Origin: Caldithrix sp.
GTDB taxonomy: Bacteria > Zhuqueibacterota > Zhuqueibacteria > Thermofontimicrobiales > Sulfurfontimicrobiaceae
NCBI GenBank assembly: GCA_020722815.1
Contig: DYKB01000030.1
Span: forward strand, 1 to 64,000
Length of the DNA stretch: 64,000 nucleotides
Direction: 5' to 3'
Below are positions 47,805 to 57,741 of this stretch, piece after piece (position 1 is the first letter of the stretch; every line of letters begins with the position of its first letter). A program made the translations under genes and the position numbers. The notes beneath the pieces were generated by a model that ran no database searches, was not told the origin of the DNA, and worked only from the letters and a program-made list of their open reading frames with translations.

Positions 47805-48749
47805 TCAATATGGAATTTTAAAATACCGTGATAAAGACTCAGCTTTTCGTTTGTATTCAAAAATTAAATTAACGACACTCTGTTTACGTGTTAAATCTGG
47901 TTGTGCAGATATATTGACAACTTGCCATTCCTTTTTCCATTGAGTTAAATCAGGAATTAATACTGCAAATATTTCATTTCGATCTAATCCACAAGTAATA
48001 TATTCAACATTATTTAATCGAAAAAACGATTTAATTATATTTTCTAAAACAGCAGTACGTCTTTTACTCTGTATCGATTTTGAAAGGTTTGTATTAAAAA
48101 TTTCAGCCGATTTTTTAGCTACATCATGGCACAGCTGATGGTATAAATGTTCAAAATTAGATGCGTCTTCATCAGAAAAATTTTGAATACAATTTTGAAT
48201 CATTTTTCGAGTCTGTTTTGAACTCTCTTTTTCAAACCCAAGAATCGAATGAGGTATTTCTATAGATATTTTACTCTTTAAAAATTGGTAGAGTTTCTGA
48301 AGGTGCTCAATTGATTGTTCCAAATACCAATTTGTCGAATCTTTTGATGCGACATTACCTGAAGGTAGACTGATAAATAAATGAGGTGGTGACGCGTTTA
48401 TAATAACATTACTGTTTGCTTTAATTGAAATTGGGGTATTTGCAACTAACAAGTCTTTTGACGCTGTAGTCGTAATTGCCTGTCTTTCAGGACCAAGCCA
48501 AAACAAATTTGAGATAGAATTAAATAAACCATAATTTTAACGTAATTTTTTACCAACTTTCACCATTTTATAAAATAAAGCTTGCTCTTTATTTATAAAT
48601 TCTATCCTGTAACGATTATATTTTTCATAAGGTAATGTGTTATTAAATAAAAAATCAAGCTGTTGTGAATCTAAATTACTCGGATTTTCTATCCCTAAAA
48701 TCCCAAAAGCTAATGATAATTCAGAACCTTCAGTCTTAACACTTGGCAT
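47805..48749 (-). pseudogene. Probable partner restriction endonuclease, interrupted by one in-frame TAA
   Basis: Track ORFs 48749-48537 and 48506-47805 are in one frame, separated by TAA at 48537-48539 (VGKKLR-stop-NYGLFNSISNLFWLGPERQ). Together 314 codons. I do not recognise a nuclease family; the C-terminus has an acidic/basic run (TQWKKEWQVVNISAQPDL, LIFEYKRKAESLSRYF) but no clear PD-(D/E)xK. The assignment rests on position: AT-rich, same strand, immediately upstream of the methyltransferase. CAA to TAA would explain the stop. Loss of the nuclease with retention of the methyltransferase is the usual direction of decay in such cassettes. Confidence 0.55.
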
Positions 48750-48910
48750 ATGACCACGTTTTTCCGACGGTTTATGAATTAATTATATTGTTTAAACATT
48801 ATTCAATCGAGAAGTTCCTTGATTCTAAAAATTTTTCATAAATACCAGTTTAGAATCCATCATATTTTACCAAAAAAATTATAGGATTATCTGGAATTTA
48901 GTTTTCTTAA

Positions 48911-49954
48911 TCAAAAATCCTCCCCACTCTGCGGCACCCAAACCCGCTGTCCCGTCGGTGCGGAACGATGCACCGCTTCGGTAAATGCCATATAGCGTAA
49001 ACCTTCAAAAAATGACGTCAGAACGACTTCTTTATGATTTCGAATGGAGTTGATAAAATCGGCTTCTACCTGCCAGCCCTGTTTCTCATTTTCTGGAATA
49101 TTTACCAATTCAAGAGCGGTTTGTCCATGCGAGGCCATATAAAGCTGTTTTTCTTTGCGATTAAAAAAGAGAGTGGCTTCGCTGCCAAAAATATAAAATC
49201 CAGATCGGGGGCCATAAGCCGTGTGGGGACTTAAATTCAGATTAAACATAACGCCACCGGGAAATTCACCCTGAACCGAAAGATAATCCGGAATAGAAAC
49301 CGTAACCTCATAACTCCCCTCTTTAAGCCGGGGTAAAAAAACATGACTATGTGCCTGAACCCATTGTACATGCCCCACCCACCTGGCTAAGGCTTCATAA
49401 TAAATTCCCATCGCCATTGTATTCAATCCGCTATATTTGCGATCATTGCGCCAATGCAAAAGCGCTGCTTTCGGAAGAAATGAGCCAAAATCATCAACGC
49501 GAACAGCCAGTAATTTTCCCAATTGACCTGATGAAATGATTCGTTTAATGGTTAAATCAACTTCCAGTGTATAGGGTGACGGAACAACTTGCGCTACCAG
49601 TTCCGGGTGGTCCAGGTGGGCGAAATACATACTTTGCGCTTCCGCATAATTCATGCACATTCGCGCTTCGGTTAATACATGCTTGCCATTTTCGAGCGCA
49701 TACAAGGTAATTGGCGCATGCATATAAGGCCAGGTTCCGATGAGAATGGCATCAATATCCGGATTTTCTACCAATTCCTGCCAATGCGCATAAACTTCTG
49801 GAATAGAAAATTCAGCCGCAACTTTTTTAGAAGATTCCAGCGTTCGATTGGCGACAGCCTGAATTTCCACACCTTCAATGGCCTTAAATTTTGGGATATG
49901 TTTTTCACGCGTATTCTTACCCGCCCCTATTATTCCAATTCGAATTAATTTCAT
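48911..49954 (-). CDS. Gfo/Idh/MocA-family oxidoreductase
   Basis: The 347-residue protein starts RIGIIGAGKNTREKHIPKF, the NAD(P)-binding Rossmann motif, and continues with NPDIDAILIGTWPYMHAP, typical of the family. The catalytic EKP motif is replaced by EAR (GKHVLTEARMCMNYAEA), so the lysine usually involved in catalysis is missing; some family clades share this, but their reactions are poorly defined. No signal peptide. It is the second gene after the sugar isomerase, with a hairpin between them. Such pairs commonly interconvert sugars or inositols through a keto intermediate. Confidence 0.9.
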   Translation of the reverse strand: MKLIRIGIIGAGKNTREKHIPKFKAIEGVEIQAVANRTLESSKKVAAEFSIPEVYAHWQELVENPDIDAILIGTWPYMHAPITLYALENGKHVLTEARMCMNYAEAQSMYFAHLDHPELVAQVVPSPYTLEVDLTIKRIISSGQLGKLLAVRVDDFGSFLPKAALLHWRNDRKYSGLNTMAMGIYYEALARWVGHVQWVQAHSHVFLPRLKEGSYEVTVSIPDYLSVQGEFPGGVMFNLNLSPHTAYGPRSGFYIFGSEATLFFNRKEKQLYMASHGQTALELVNIPENEKQGWQVEADFINSIRNHKEVVLTSFFEGLRYMAFTEAVHRSAPTGQRVWVPQSGEDF

Positions 49955-49995
49955 AAAATTGCTTTCTTTAATTTCAGCTTCATTATTTGTTAAAT

Positions 49996-50033
49996 GAGAA
50001 CCCCTCGCTAATTTTCATCAACGAGGGGAACTC
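49996..50033. terminator. Hairpin between isomerase and oxidoreductase genes
   Basis: CCCCTCG and CGAGGGG pair across a 14-nt loop, extended by GAG/CTC with an internal AA/AA mismatch. On the plus strand TTTTTAT follows; on the minus strand, where the genes lie, no T run follows. It may be a partial terminator or an mRNA-stabilising stem between the two co-oriented genes. Confidence 0.55.
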
Positions 50034-50052
50034 TTTTTATGCAAAAAATTAG

Positions 50053-51042
50053 TTATTCGTTAAAAGCCGCATCAAAAGCGATTGTTGAAGGTGTAAAATC
50101 CACCTGTTTTACAAAGGCACAGGCTTCTTCAGCACCTTGTTCGCGCTCCATGCCGGAATCTTCCCATTCCACCGACAATGGTCCCTGATAATTGGCATGA
50201 TTGAGAGCCCGGATAATCGATTCAAAATCCACATCACCACGGCCAGGTGACCGAAAATCCCAGCCACGACGCGGATCACCGAAGTTGAGATGGGAGGCGA
50301 GAATGCTCGATTCTCCATCCAGTGTTACGGCAGCATCTTTCATGTGAACATGAAAAATACGATTTGGGAATGTCTTGATAAATTTAGCGGGATCAATCCC
50401 CTGCCATTGCAAATGGCTGGGATCAAAATTAAAACCAAAGGCTGGATGATTATCGATCGCTTTAAGCGCCCGATGTGAAGTAACAATATCAAAGGCTATT
50501 TCCGTTGGATGAACCTCTAACCCAAATTTCACCCCGTTTTTCTGAAATTCATCCATAATTGGTTTCCACTTTTCAGCAAAAAATTGGAAGCCTTCTTCGA
50601 TCACACTGAAATCATAAGGTGGAAAGGAATACAGCAGATGCCAGATTGATGAGCCGGTAAATCCGTTCACAACCTTTACGCCCAATTTTTTAGCCGCCTG
50701 GGCAGCGCGCATCATCTCATCAATCGCCCATTTCCGTTTTTCTTCCGGTTTGCCCTGTAAATTCTTCGGGGCGAATCCATCGGTTCGAAAATCGTTTGGA
50801 TCACAAACCATTTGCCCCACCAGGTGATTGCTGATGGCCCAGGTTTTTAAATTATATTTTGCCAGCAATGCATGTTTTTTATCACAATATGAGGCATCCT
50901 TTAAGGCTTCAGCGATTGAGAAGTGATCGCCCCAACAGGCCAGTTCCAGCCCATCATAGCCCCATTCACTCGCTTTTTTCGCGACATCTTCAAGTTTTAA
51001 ATCCGCCCATTGTCCGGTAAAAAGCGTGACTGGTCGTTTCAT
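50053..51042 (-). CDS. Sugar phosphate isomerase/epimerase (xylose-isomerase-like TIM barrel)
   Basis: ATG 51042 is chosen over the GTG at 51054 because GGAGG sits 6 nt upstream of it. The 329-residue enzyme has the AP-endonuclease-2/xylose-isomerase-like pattern with metal ligands in [25 protein letters not shown] and SVEWEDSG, and ELACWGDHF near the N-terminus. Members next to Gfo/Idh/MocA proteins isomerise or dehydrate keto-sugars or inosose. Exact substrate unknown. First gene of a two-gene unit with 48911-49954. Confidence 0.9.
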   Translation of the reverse strand: MKRPVTLFTGQWADLKLEDVAKKASEWGYDGLELACWGDHFSIAEALKDASYCDKKHALLAKYNLKTWAISNHLVGQMVCDPNDFRTDGFAPKNLQGKPEEKRKWAIDEMMRAAQAAKKLGVKVVNGFTGSSIWHLLYSFPPYDFSVIEEGFQFFAEKWKPIMDEFQKNGVKFGLEVHPTEIAFDIVTSHRALKAIDNHPAFGFNFDPSHLQWQGIDPAKFIKTFPNRIFHVHMKDAAVTLDGESSILASHLNFGDPRRGWDFRSPGRGDVDFESIIRALNHANYQGPLSVEWEDSGMEREQGAEEACAFVKQVDFTPSTIAFDAAFNE

Positions 51043-51213
51043 TTTTTCCTCCACGAAATTAAGTTAATTTGTTCAAATTTATGGAATTATATGAGGTTAT
51101 TTTTCCTTGTATGCTTTTATAAGAATTATTATGCGTGATACGTAAAGCGTAATGCGTGATAGGTAATATATGTAATAACAAATTGATAAATAATAAGTTA
51201 TACTAATTTACGA

Positions 51214-51355
51214 GTATCCGTTCACAGGTGTGATAAGATAAAGGCTTCTGTCATACCCGAATGCTTTTATCAGGCATCCATTTATCTGAATAACAATGGA
51301 TTCCCGCCAAAAACAGGCGGGAATGACAGATTCGATCCCCCCTGTGAACGGTTAC
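51214..51355. repeat. Element A, copy A5 (142 bp), inverted relative to A4 and A6
   Basis: Ends GTATCCGTTCACAGG and CCTGTGAACGGTTAC. Hairpins CCCGAATGCTTTTATCAGG and ATTCCCGCCAAAAACAGGCGG in the order opposite to A4/A6. The rest of 51056-51427 holds short AATGCGTGATAGGTAAT-type direct repeats and no gene. Confidence 0.85.
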
Positions 51356-51427
51356 ATTTATTATATCCTTTCTACGTATTATGCATGATGTATCACGTTT
51401 TACGCCTCACGCTTCACGCCCCCCCCA

Positions 51428-54400
51428 TCATCTCACCAAAACCATCTTCCTGATTCGTGAAAAATGCGCGTTTTCACAGGAGAAATGATAAAAATAAATC
51501 CCGCTGGCAACCGATTCACCGGCTTCGTTACTCCCATCCCAGAAATATTCATAAAAGCCACCTTCAAGTGCTTCACCACGAATCAATGTTTTTACCCGCT
51601 GTCCCAGCATATTATAAATGGTCAGATTTACCCGGTCCGCTTCCGGTAAAAAATATTGGATAAGTGTATGACTGTTAAAAGGATTTGGGAAATTGGCAAA
51701 TAATTCGAAGGAATCAGGCAAATCACGAACGCCCGCCCGATGAGTCTGAATAAACGCATCCGTTCCAACAATTAAACGGAAAGGATGAGCGTACTGGTTC
51801 ATGCCACTGGCAAAGGTAATATTTTTCTTCTCCTTCAGAGATTGAATTGTTTTGAATTTTAAATCAATTAAATGAATGCCGAATCCTTCAGGCAAGGAAT
51901 CCAGCATACTGAATTCCAGTTTAACCGGTTGATTTTCCAGCGAGGTCTGCACTTCAAAGTCCCAGGAATGCCCTTCACTGGATTGGGGACGGAAATCAGT
52001 GGCATAAATTTCGGCGCGCTCCTTCCAATCCAGATGTGGAAAGCGGACAGCAACAAAATCCGAGATAATTGGCGGTTCGTATAAGTCATTTTGATCCCAT
52101 TCATCAGCAGCATCGGATTTTACGCCAATATAATTTGACGGATCCTGCAAATCAGTACCGGTTGCTGAAATTTTCATTTCCCAGCAATCTTTCAAATTTT
52201 CTTTTTTGGCAGCATTTTTCGATTGCCTGACAGGATTAATGATCAGTGTCGTTGGCTTGGCACATTTAATCATATAGCCTTCCCAGGGCGCAATTTGCGC
52301 GATATCCGGCTTAAGCTGCCAAAAGTCATGATAGGTAATCAGATTGACCAGTGGTTCACCACTTTCCAGTGTTAAATTTTCAGGAGAAATGGGAAAATTG
52401 AATGGATTCCCAATCATCGTCCAGGTGGTACTATCAATGGGAATTCGGAATGGCGTATTAATCGGAACGGTTTTACCGACACCCGTGTCAATATTTTTAA
52501 CTTCATTGCGCGCGATAAACCAGTAAGCCTTTCCTGGCAAAAATCCGTCTTTAATATTTTCATATTCAAAAAATTGTTGGTGATGATAAAGGAATAAACG
52601 CCATTTTTTCAGATCATATTGCCCCAAATCATCCTCCAGGACGGCTGGCAAGGCCGGTTGATCCAAAATTAAGGGGATTGAAATCATCCGATACTTTGTT
52701 GTCTCCTTGCCGAAAGGCAGTGACATTGGATAGACCAATCCATCACGCTGGGTTTCAACTGAAATATTAAAAAAGGAATTTTCTGGAATCCAGGTCTGAT
52801 TTCCCATCCGGTCCTTTGAAATTAACGCATATTCAAGACCGCGTAAGGTAATATGTTCAGATGAAATGCTAAATGGCGATTGCATCATCTTATAGAAAAT
52901 TGTATCCTGAACGCCACCAATACGAATGGCAATCAAATTTTCATCGACACCGGAGCCGGAATCTACAGCCGTAAAATTAATGGAAATAGATTCACCCGGA
53001 CGCGTCGGCGTGACGGGGACATGGAAAATTTCTGGTGGTTTCGTGTCGAGTAAAAATTTAAATGGCAATGCAGGCGTTCCATAAATCCAGCCATCCCAGG
53101 CGCTGACACGCCACCAATACGCGCCATCGGGCAGAGTCGCGGATAACTTGAAATTGACATTACCAGAATCCGCCGGCACAGCCTCCTGTATTGAAAAACC
53201 AGTGAGTTCAGTTTTTGATTCAAAACTGAGAACCGGTTTGGTAAATAGACTATCACGACTGAACTCGATTTTAAAATGTAATCGATTATTTTCAAAATCA
53301 GCCGGCACCTTCCAGGTAAAAGATTCCCGAGCCAAATCAATAAAAAGACCATTCACCGGGCTCAATAAAACCGGTGCGTCGGGCGGATGATTTCTGGGGG
53401 CGCAAAGTGTCCGGCATTCGGCAATTTTTTGTTGAACTTCCCGATTGCCGGCACTATCCCACGCGGCGACTTCAAAGCCGTAATAATGCCCGATTTCTCC
53501 GGTATAACGAAGCGTATCCCCCTGATATTTTTCAAGATATGGGAGCCAGATTCCGGAATAATCTTTTTCAACCCAGATATCATAAAAACCGGTGAGACCA
53601 GAACCGCCTGGATCAGTACTGGTTGGTTTCCAGTCGATACGAAAGGATGGACCATTGCTCAGGGCTGGCCCATTCGCGTAGGTTCCCGTTGGCGGCAGGT
53701 GGTCATATTTAAAAATAAAAATCGTTTTCCATTCATCAGCCAGGTTACCAGCCAGATCCTGAGTTCGAATGCGCAAATAGCGTTTGCCGCTTTCAACCGG
53801 GCCAGATGGAAATTGATTTAATTTTGTAAAGTGATCACCAATTCCCGCTGAATCCATGCCCCAATAAATCCAATACCCAGCAATGCCGCTATTATCATCA
53901 GCATTTTCCCAGGTAAAAAATGGATTGTCCCATAAATTTTGCCACTGGTTATTTTGGGCACCGGCTGTATCGGAACAGAATAAGGGATTGGCTGGAGGTC
54001 GGGTGTCGATTTTCAGCGACCAGGTTTGCGATTTTTCACCATAAAACTGCCCATCCCAGGCGGAAACGCGCCACCAGTAGGTGCTATCAACGAGATCCTC
54101 TGGAATTTTGAAATGGACTTCACCCGAATCAGACGGAACAGGCGGCACGGGTGTAAAGCCGGCGACATTTAAATTGGATTCATAAGTTATTAAATTACTT
54201 GAAAATAGGCTATCTAAAGCTATCTCAACTTTAAAGTGTAATCTATCTGAATTTCCATCAATCGGAACACGCCAGTGAAGGTCCGGAGCCGTTTGATTGG
54301 TGATGGTATAATTTATTGGATTCAGCAGGATCGTTTTTTCAGGAGGCACAGCACTCAGTTGCTGTGTGGTATCGATCAGGGTTGAACTTTCTGCCAATTC

Positions 54401-57400
54401 CTGGAAAATCTCGAGATTTCCCACCTGATCATAAGCTGCTACTTCAAAATCATACCGACTTCCCTGATTTCCGGTAAAAATCGCTGTCTGCCCGGAATAA
54501 TCCGAAAGCCAGGTCTGCCAGGAGCCTTCATTTTCACGAAATCTTACCGCATAAAGTCCTGACAAACCCGCGCCGGAAATATTATCCGTACCCGTTCCAT
54601 ACCAGCTTACCTTGAAAGACTCCCGGTTAGAAACGGCCGGCGAAAAGGCTACGGTTCCCGACGGTGGTGTTTTATCGATATAAAGTGTAAATTCTTCCTG
54701 TTCAGAATTTCCGGCTGAATCCGACATGAAAATTTCAAGCGTGTGCACCCCATCTGGCCAGTCTGAAATAGATAGCGAAATCGGAAATGGCTGAATATGT
54801 TGCGAAATGTTGGTTTCATCAATTACGGTATCAAGCTGATTGACAATTAATTTAAGTTTTTCGACACGCGTTTCCAAATAAAAGAGATCAAGTTCAAGTG
54901 TCGAATTTTTGTTGGGATTAAACCAGTTTTCGCCAGCGTCCGGATTTTTAAGAACAAGTTGTTCAAGAACAGGAGATGTTTTATCATATCGCAGCAAAAC
55001 GCTATCCCGACGGGTAAAGCTCAAATTGCCGCGTCCATCCTGCAACCAGAGAAAACACCACTGACCATCCTCCTGAGTGGCTTTTACGGTGATTTCCGAA
55101 GCTGAAACCAGTTCAGCCGTCCCCGTGGTGTCAAAATTGGAAACAGGCGCCGTGCCCAGTTTAAAGAAAGCACGCGTAATACCGCTCCGATCATACAGAT
55201 TTCGCCAGCTTAAGTGAAATTGAGGTTGATTTTGCCAGCGGCGTAATGAGGTACCGGTAGCAACTAAATCACGCGGCGCCAGGGGGGGATAGGTATCAAT
55301 GCTCAGCGTGTCAATAAGCGTCACCGTTTCAGGAAGACCTGTAAACGGCTCCACATTTCCCGCACTGTCACGTGAGGCGACTTCAAAACCATAGCGCCGG
55401 CCCTGTTCACCGGTATAAAAAAGACCGGTCCCGATGACATCCAGATCTTCAGGCAACCACCAGGAGTTCTCCTCTTGGGTCACCTGAACCCGAACAGAAT
55501 AGTGATTGGTCAATTGTGAACCGCCGGCATCGGTCGCGGTACTTTCCCAATTCACATAAAAAGTTTCCGAATCGCTCACCGCTACAGATTGTGCCAGGGC
55601 ACCGGTAGGCGGGATATCATCATATTTCAATATAAAAGCGGTTTTCCAGGCAGAAAGATTCGCCGCGCGGTCCTGCATTTGAATACGTAAATAATGTACC
55701 CCGCTTGCGACCGCAGGAAAAGTGAGAGTATCCTGCGAATCAATATTGACGCGGAAGCTATCAGCTTCCCCGCCGGCATCCGGTCCCCAATAAAAATAAT
55801 AGCCTGCCAGCCCGGCCCGATTATCAGCAGCGCCTTCCAGCGCAAAGATTGGTTCATTTACTAAATTTTGCCACTTATTTGACGAACTGCCATTCAACTC
55901 ATTTATTTTTATAAAAAGTAATGGTGCTGTATAATCGATAGTTACCTGAGCCGGCTGAGAGCCTGGACTCAAACTAATACCATCATATTCCCGCACGCGC
56001 CAGAAATAAACACCATCAGGGATATTGAATGGAAATTTAAATTGAATCGTATCTTCGGCTGACATCACTGGCAAATTGGGCATAAAACCGGCTGGATCGC
56101 GCCAGGAGTCGAATTGCCAGCGAACAGTTTGAAAGTCGGCATCATCCGCAATTTCGATACGAAAATGCAGGCTATCCTGGTTCAGATCGGCGACTGGCAG
56201 CCATTTAAAAATAGGCTGTGAATTATTTATAAAACTATTATTCGCCGGTTCAAGAATCAGTGGGGAAAGCGGCGGTTGTTCAGATTCATGAATCACCAAC
56301 AATCGGTTTGATGTCAAATCCGTTAGTTTGAGCGTATCCCCAACAGGCCAAATTACCAGCAAGGAATCGATCAAAGAATTTGCACCAAGACCGAAATGCT
56401 CCGGCAGAAGATGAAAATTGAACGCGCCTGGACTAGCACCATTCACTTCCCGCATCTGCCAGGTCCCACCTGATTTCATCCGGATACGAGCACCCAGCGC
56501 GTCTCGGTTACTGTTTTCACCGACCAGTTGTATTTTTAACCAGTTATTTTTATTACCGGAATTCTCATATAGTTGATTTTTACCCGAAGTATTCAGCGCA
56601 AAAATATCCAGCGCGCCATCATTATTATAATCAAAAAAAGCACCGGTTTCACCACTTTGATCAGTTAAATTTTCGACTTCTGCCACATTTTGAAATGTAC
56701 CATCCTGATTATTTTTATAAAGAACATCGGTTTGAAAACTGGAGCAGAGATAAATATCCGGCCAGCCATCGTTATCATAATCACCAAAATGGGACGTAAA
56801 TCCATTGGAAATACGGGCAACGCCAGCATCATTCGCGACATTTGTAAAATAGTATTCGGGTGCGCCATTGTTCCGCATTAATCGGTTGGGAGCACCGGAA
56901 GCTGTCAGATATAGATCCTGATTGCCGTCGTTATTATAATCCCCGGCAATGACCCCGGTAAAATTTGAACTCAATGCCAGACTTTTTTGCGATGCAACAT
57001 TTTTAAAGGTGCCATCCTGCTGATTTTCATACAGATGATTGGATGAATTATTATTTATCAAATAGATATCCGGAAAGCGATCCTGATTATAATCAAAAAA
57101 AATGGCGCCAGTGCCTTTCGAACGGGCATTTACCCGGGCAATTGAAGCACGATCAATAAATTGAAAATTTGGTGCACCGGTGTTCTTTAAAAGCATATTT
57201 TGATAATTTTGATCGCCAAAAACAAGATAAAGATCGAGATAGCCATCCCGATCATAATCACCAGCAGCACACGCAACCACTTCGCCGGAAATCTTTAAAT
57301 TTGCTTCCCGCGTTACATCCACAAAGTTGCCATCGCCGGTGTTTTTTAACAGCCGGAGTGGATTATAATACAAAAGATCAGGAAAACCATCATTATTATA

Positions 57401-57712
57401 ATCAATAAAAGCCGTCCCGCGTGGGCTCGCTGTGCTATCCTGCAAAATTGGCAATGTCTGTCCAACCTCGGTGAAATGCCACGAATCACCCCCGTCATTC
57501 CTGAACAACAGATTTTGACCCTGCGCCAACACAAAGATATCAAGATTTCCATCGCGATTAAAGTCAGCAAGCGCCACGCCGCGTCCTTCATTTTGAATGG
57601 CGATGCCGCTTTCCGGACTCACATTCCTGAAATCAGCATTGGCCTTGCCAATGACAATTATCCACAAAAAAAATAATAAAATGCCTGTCGTTTTCCAATT
57701 CATCGTACGCAT
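51428..57712 (-). CDS. Giant exported protein: FG-GAP/VCBS propeller, UnbV domain, alternating FN3-type modules, T9SS tail
   Basis: 2,094 residues; ATG 57712 has GGAG 5 nt upstream. Order: signal peptide (1-26); seven FG-GAP/VCBS-type repeats (about 35-385), each with a calcium-loop motif such as DFNRDGNLDIF or DYDRDGYLDLY; an ASPIC/UnbV domain (about 400-480: GARIRMKSGG ... FGLG, VIWPVG); then three pairs of modules. One type ends in YWWRVxAWDG or FWRVREYDG, the other carries PPTG ... YGFEVAxxDSAGN. A terminal unit (about 1690-2000) has IGNPFNFPIS, and the T9SS module ends RKMVLVR. Known: FG-GAP/UnbV proteins are surface-exposed binding proteins. No enzyme motif. It pairs with the upstream 57742-58764 gene, 29 nt away. 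Confidence 0.85.
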   Translation of the reverse strand: MRTMNWKTTGILLFFLWIIVIGKANADFRNVSPESGIAIQNEGRGVALADFNRDGNLDIFVLAQGQNLLFRNDGGDSWHFTEVGQTLPILQDSTASPRGTAFIDYNNDGFPDLLYYNPLRLLKNTGDGNFVDVTREANLKISGEVVACAAGDYDRDGYLDLYLVFGDQNYQNMLLKNTGAPNFQFIDRASIARVNARSKGTGAIFFDYNQDRFPDIYLINNNSSNHLYENQQDGTFKNVASQKSLALSSNFTGVIAGDYNNDGNQDLYLTASGAPNRLMRNNGAPEYYFTNVANDAGVARISNGFTSHFGDYDNDGWPDIYLCSSFQTDVLYKNNQDGTFQNVAEVENLTDQSGETGAFFDYNNDGALDIFALNTSGKNQLYENSGNKNNWLKIQLVGENSNRDALGARIRMKSGGTWQMREVNGASPGAFNFHLLPEHFGLGANSLIDSLLVIWPVGDTLKLTDLTSNRLLVIHESEQPPLSPLILEPANNSFINNSQPIFKWLPVADLNQDSLHFRIEIADDADFQTVRWQFDSWRDPAGFMPNLPVMSAEDTIQFKFPFNIPDGVYFWRVREYDGISLSPGSQPAQVTIDYTAPLLFIKINELNGSSSNKWQNLVNEPIFALEGAADNRAGLAGYYFYWGPDAGGEADSFRVNIDSQDTLTFPAVASGVHYLRIQMQDRAANLSAWKTAFILKYDDIPPTGALAQSVAVSDSETFYVNWESTATDAGGSQLTNHYSVRVQVTQEENSWWLPEDLDVIGTGLFYTGEQGRRYGFEVASRDSAGNVEPFTGLPETVTLIDTLSIDTYPPLAPRDLVATGTSLRRWQNQPQFHLSWRNLYDRSGITRAFFKLGTAPVSNFDTTGTAELVSASEITVKATQEDGQWCFLWLQDGRGNLSFTRRDSVLLRYDKTSPVLEQLVLKNPDAGENWFNPNKNSTLELDLFYLETRVEKLKLIVNQLDTVIDETNISQHIQPFPISLSISDWPDGVHTLEIFMSDSAGNSEQEEFTLYIDKTPPSGTVAFSPAVSNRESFKVSWYGTGTDNISGAGLSGLYAVRFRENEGSWQTWLSDYSGQTAIFTGNQGSRYDFEVAAYDQVGNLEIFQELAESSTLIDTTQQLSAVPPEKTILLNPINYTITNQTAPDLHWRVPIDGNSDRLHFKVEIALDSLFSSNLITYESNLNVAGFTPVPPVPSDSGEVHFKIPEDLVDSTYWWRVSAWDGQFYGEKSQTWSLKIDTRPPANPLFCSDTAGAQNNQWQNLWDNPFFTWENADDNSGIAGYWIYWGMDSAGIGDHFTKLNQFPSGPVESGKRYLRIRTQDLAGNLADEWKTIFIFKYDHLPPTGTYANGPALSNGPSFRIDWKPTSTDPGGSGLTGFYDIWVEKDYSGIWLPYLEKYQGDTLRYTGEIGHYYGFEVAAWDSAGNREVQQKIAECRTLCAPRNHPPDAPVLLSPVNGLFIDLARESFTWKVPADFENNRLHFKIEFSRDSLFTKPVLSFESKTELTGFSIQEAVPADSGNVNFKLSATLPDGAYWWRVSAWDGWIYGTPALPFKFLLDTKPPEIFHVPVTPTRPGESISINFTAVDSGSGVDENLIAIRIGGVQDTIFYKMMQSPFSISSEHITLRGLEYALISKDRMGNQTWIPENSFFNISVETQRDGLVYPMSLPFGKETTKYRMISIPLILDQPALPAVLEDDLGQYDLKKWRLFLYHHQQFFEYENIKDGFLPGKAYWFIARNEVKNIDTGVGKTVPINTPFRIPIDSTTWTMIGNPFNFPISPENLTLESGEPLVNLITYHDFWQLKPDIAQIAPWEGYMIKCAKPTTLIINPVRQSKNAAKKENLKDCWEMKISATGTDLQDPSNYIGVKSDAADEWDQNDLYEPPIISDFVAVRFPHLDWKERAEIYATDFRPQSSEGHSWDFEVQTSLENQPVKLEFSMLDSLPEGFGIHLIDLKFKTIQSLKEKKNITFASGMNQYAHPFRLIVGTDAFIQTHRAGVRDLPDSFELFANFPNPFNSHTLIQYFLPEADRVNLTIYNMLGQRVKTLIRGEALEGGFYEYFWDGSNEAGESVASGIYFYHFSCENAHFSRIRKMVLVR

Positions 57713-57741
57713 GCCTGCTCCTTAACAAAGTGACCATGACA

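Noticed and set aside
47740-47943. Plus-strand 67-codon ORF beside the restriction cassette
   Set aside because: It overlaps the antisense of the interrupted partner gene and has no start signal or family similarity.
3920-48749. Reassigned stop codons (TAA/TAG read as Gln) as an explanation of the interrupted genes
   Set aside because: TAA is the normal terminator of most intact genes here, and several damaged genes also need frameshifts that a changed code would not repair.
46641-48910. A larger defence island or prophage around the methyltransferase
   Set aside because: Only two genes are involved, and the flanks return at once to sugar enzymes; no integrase, phage or further defence gene is visible.
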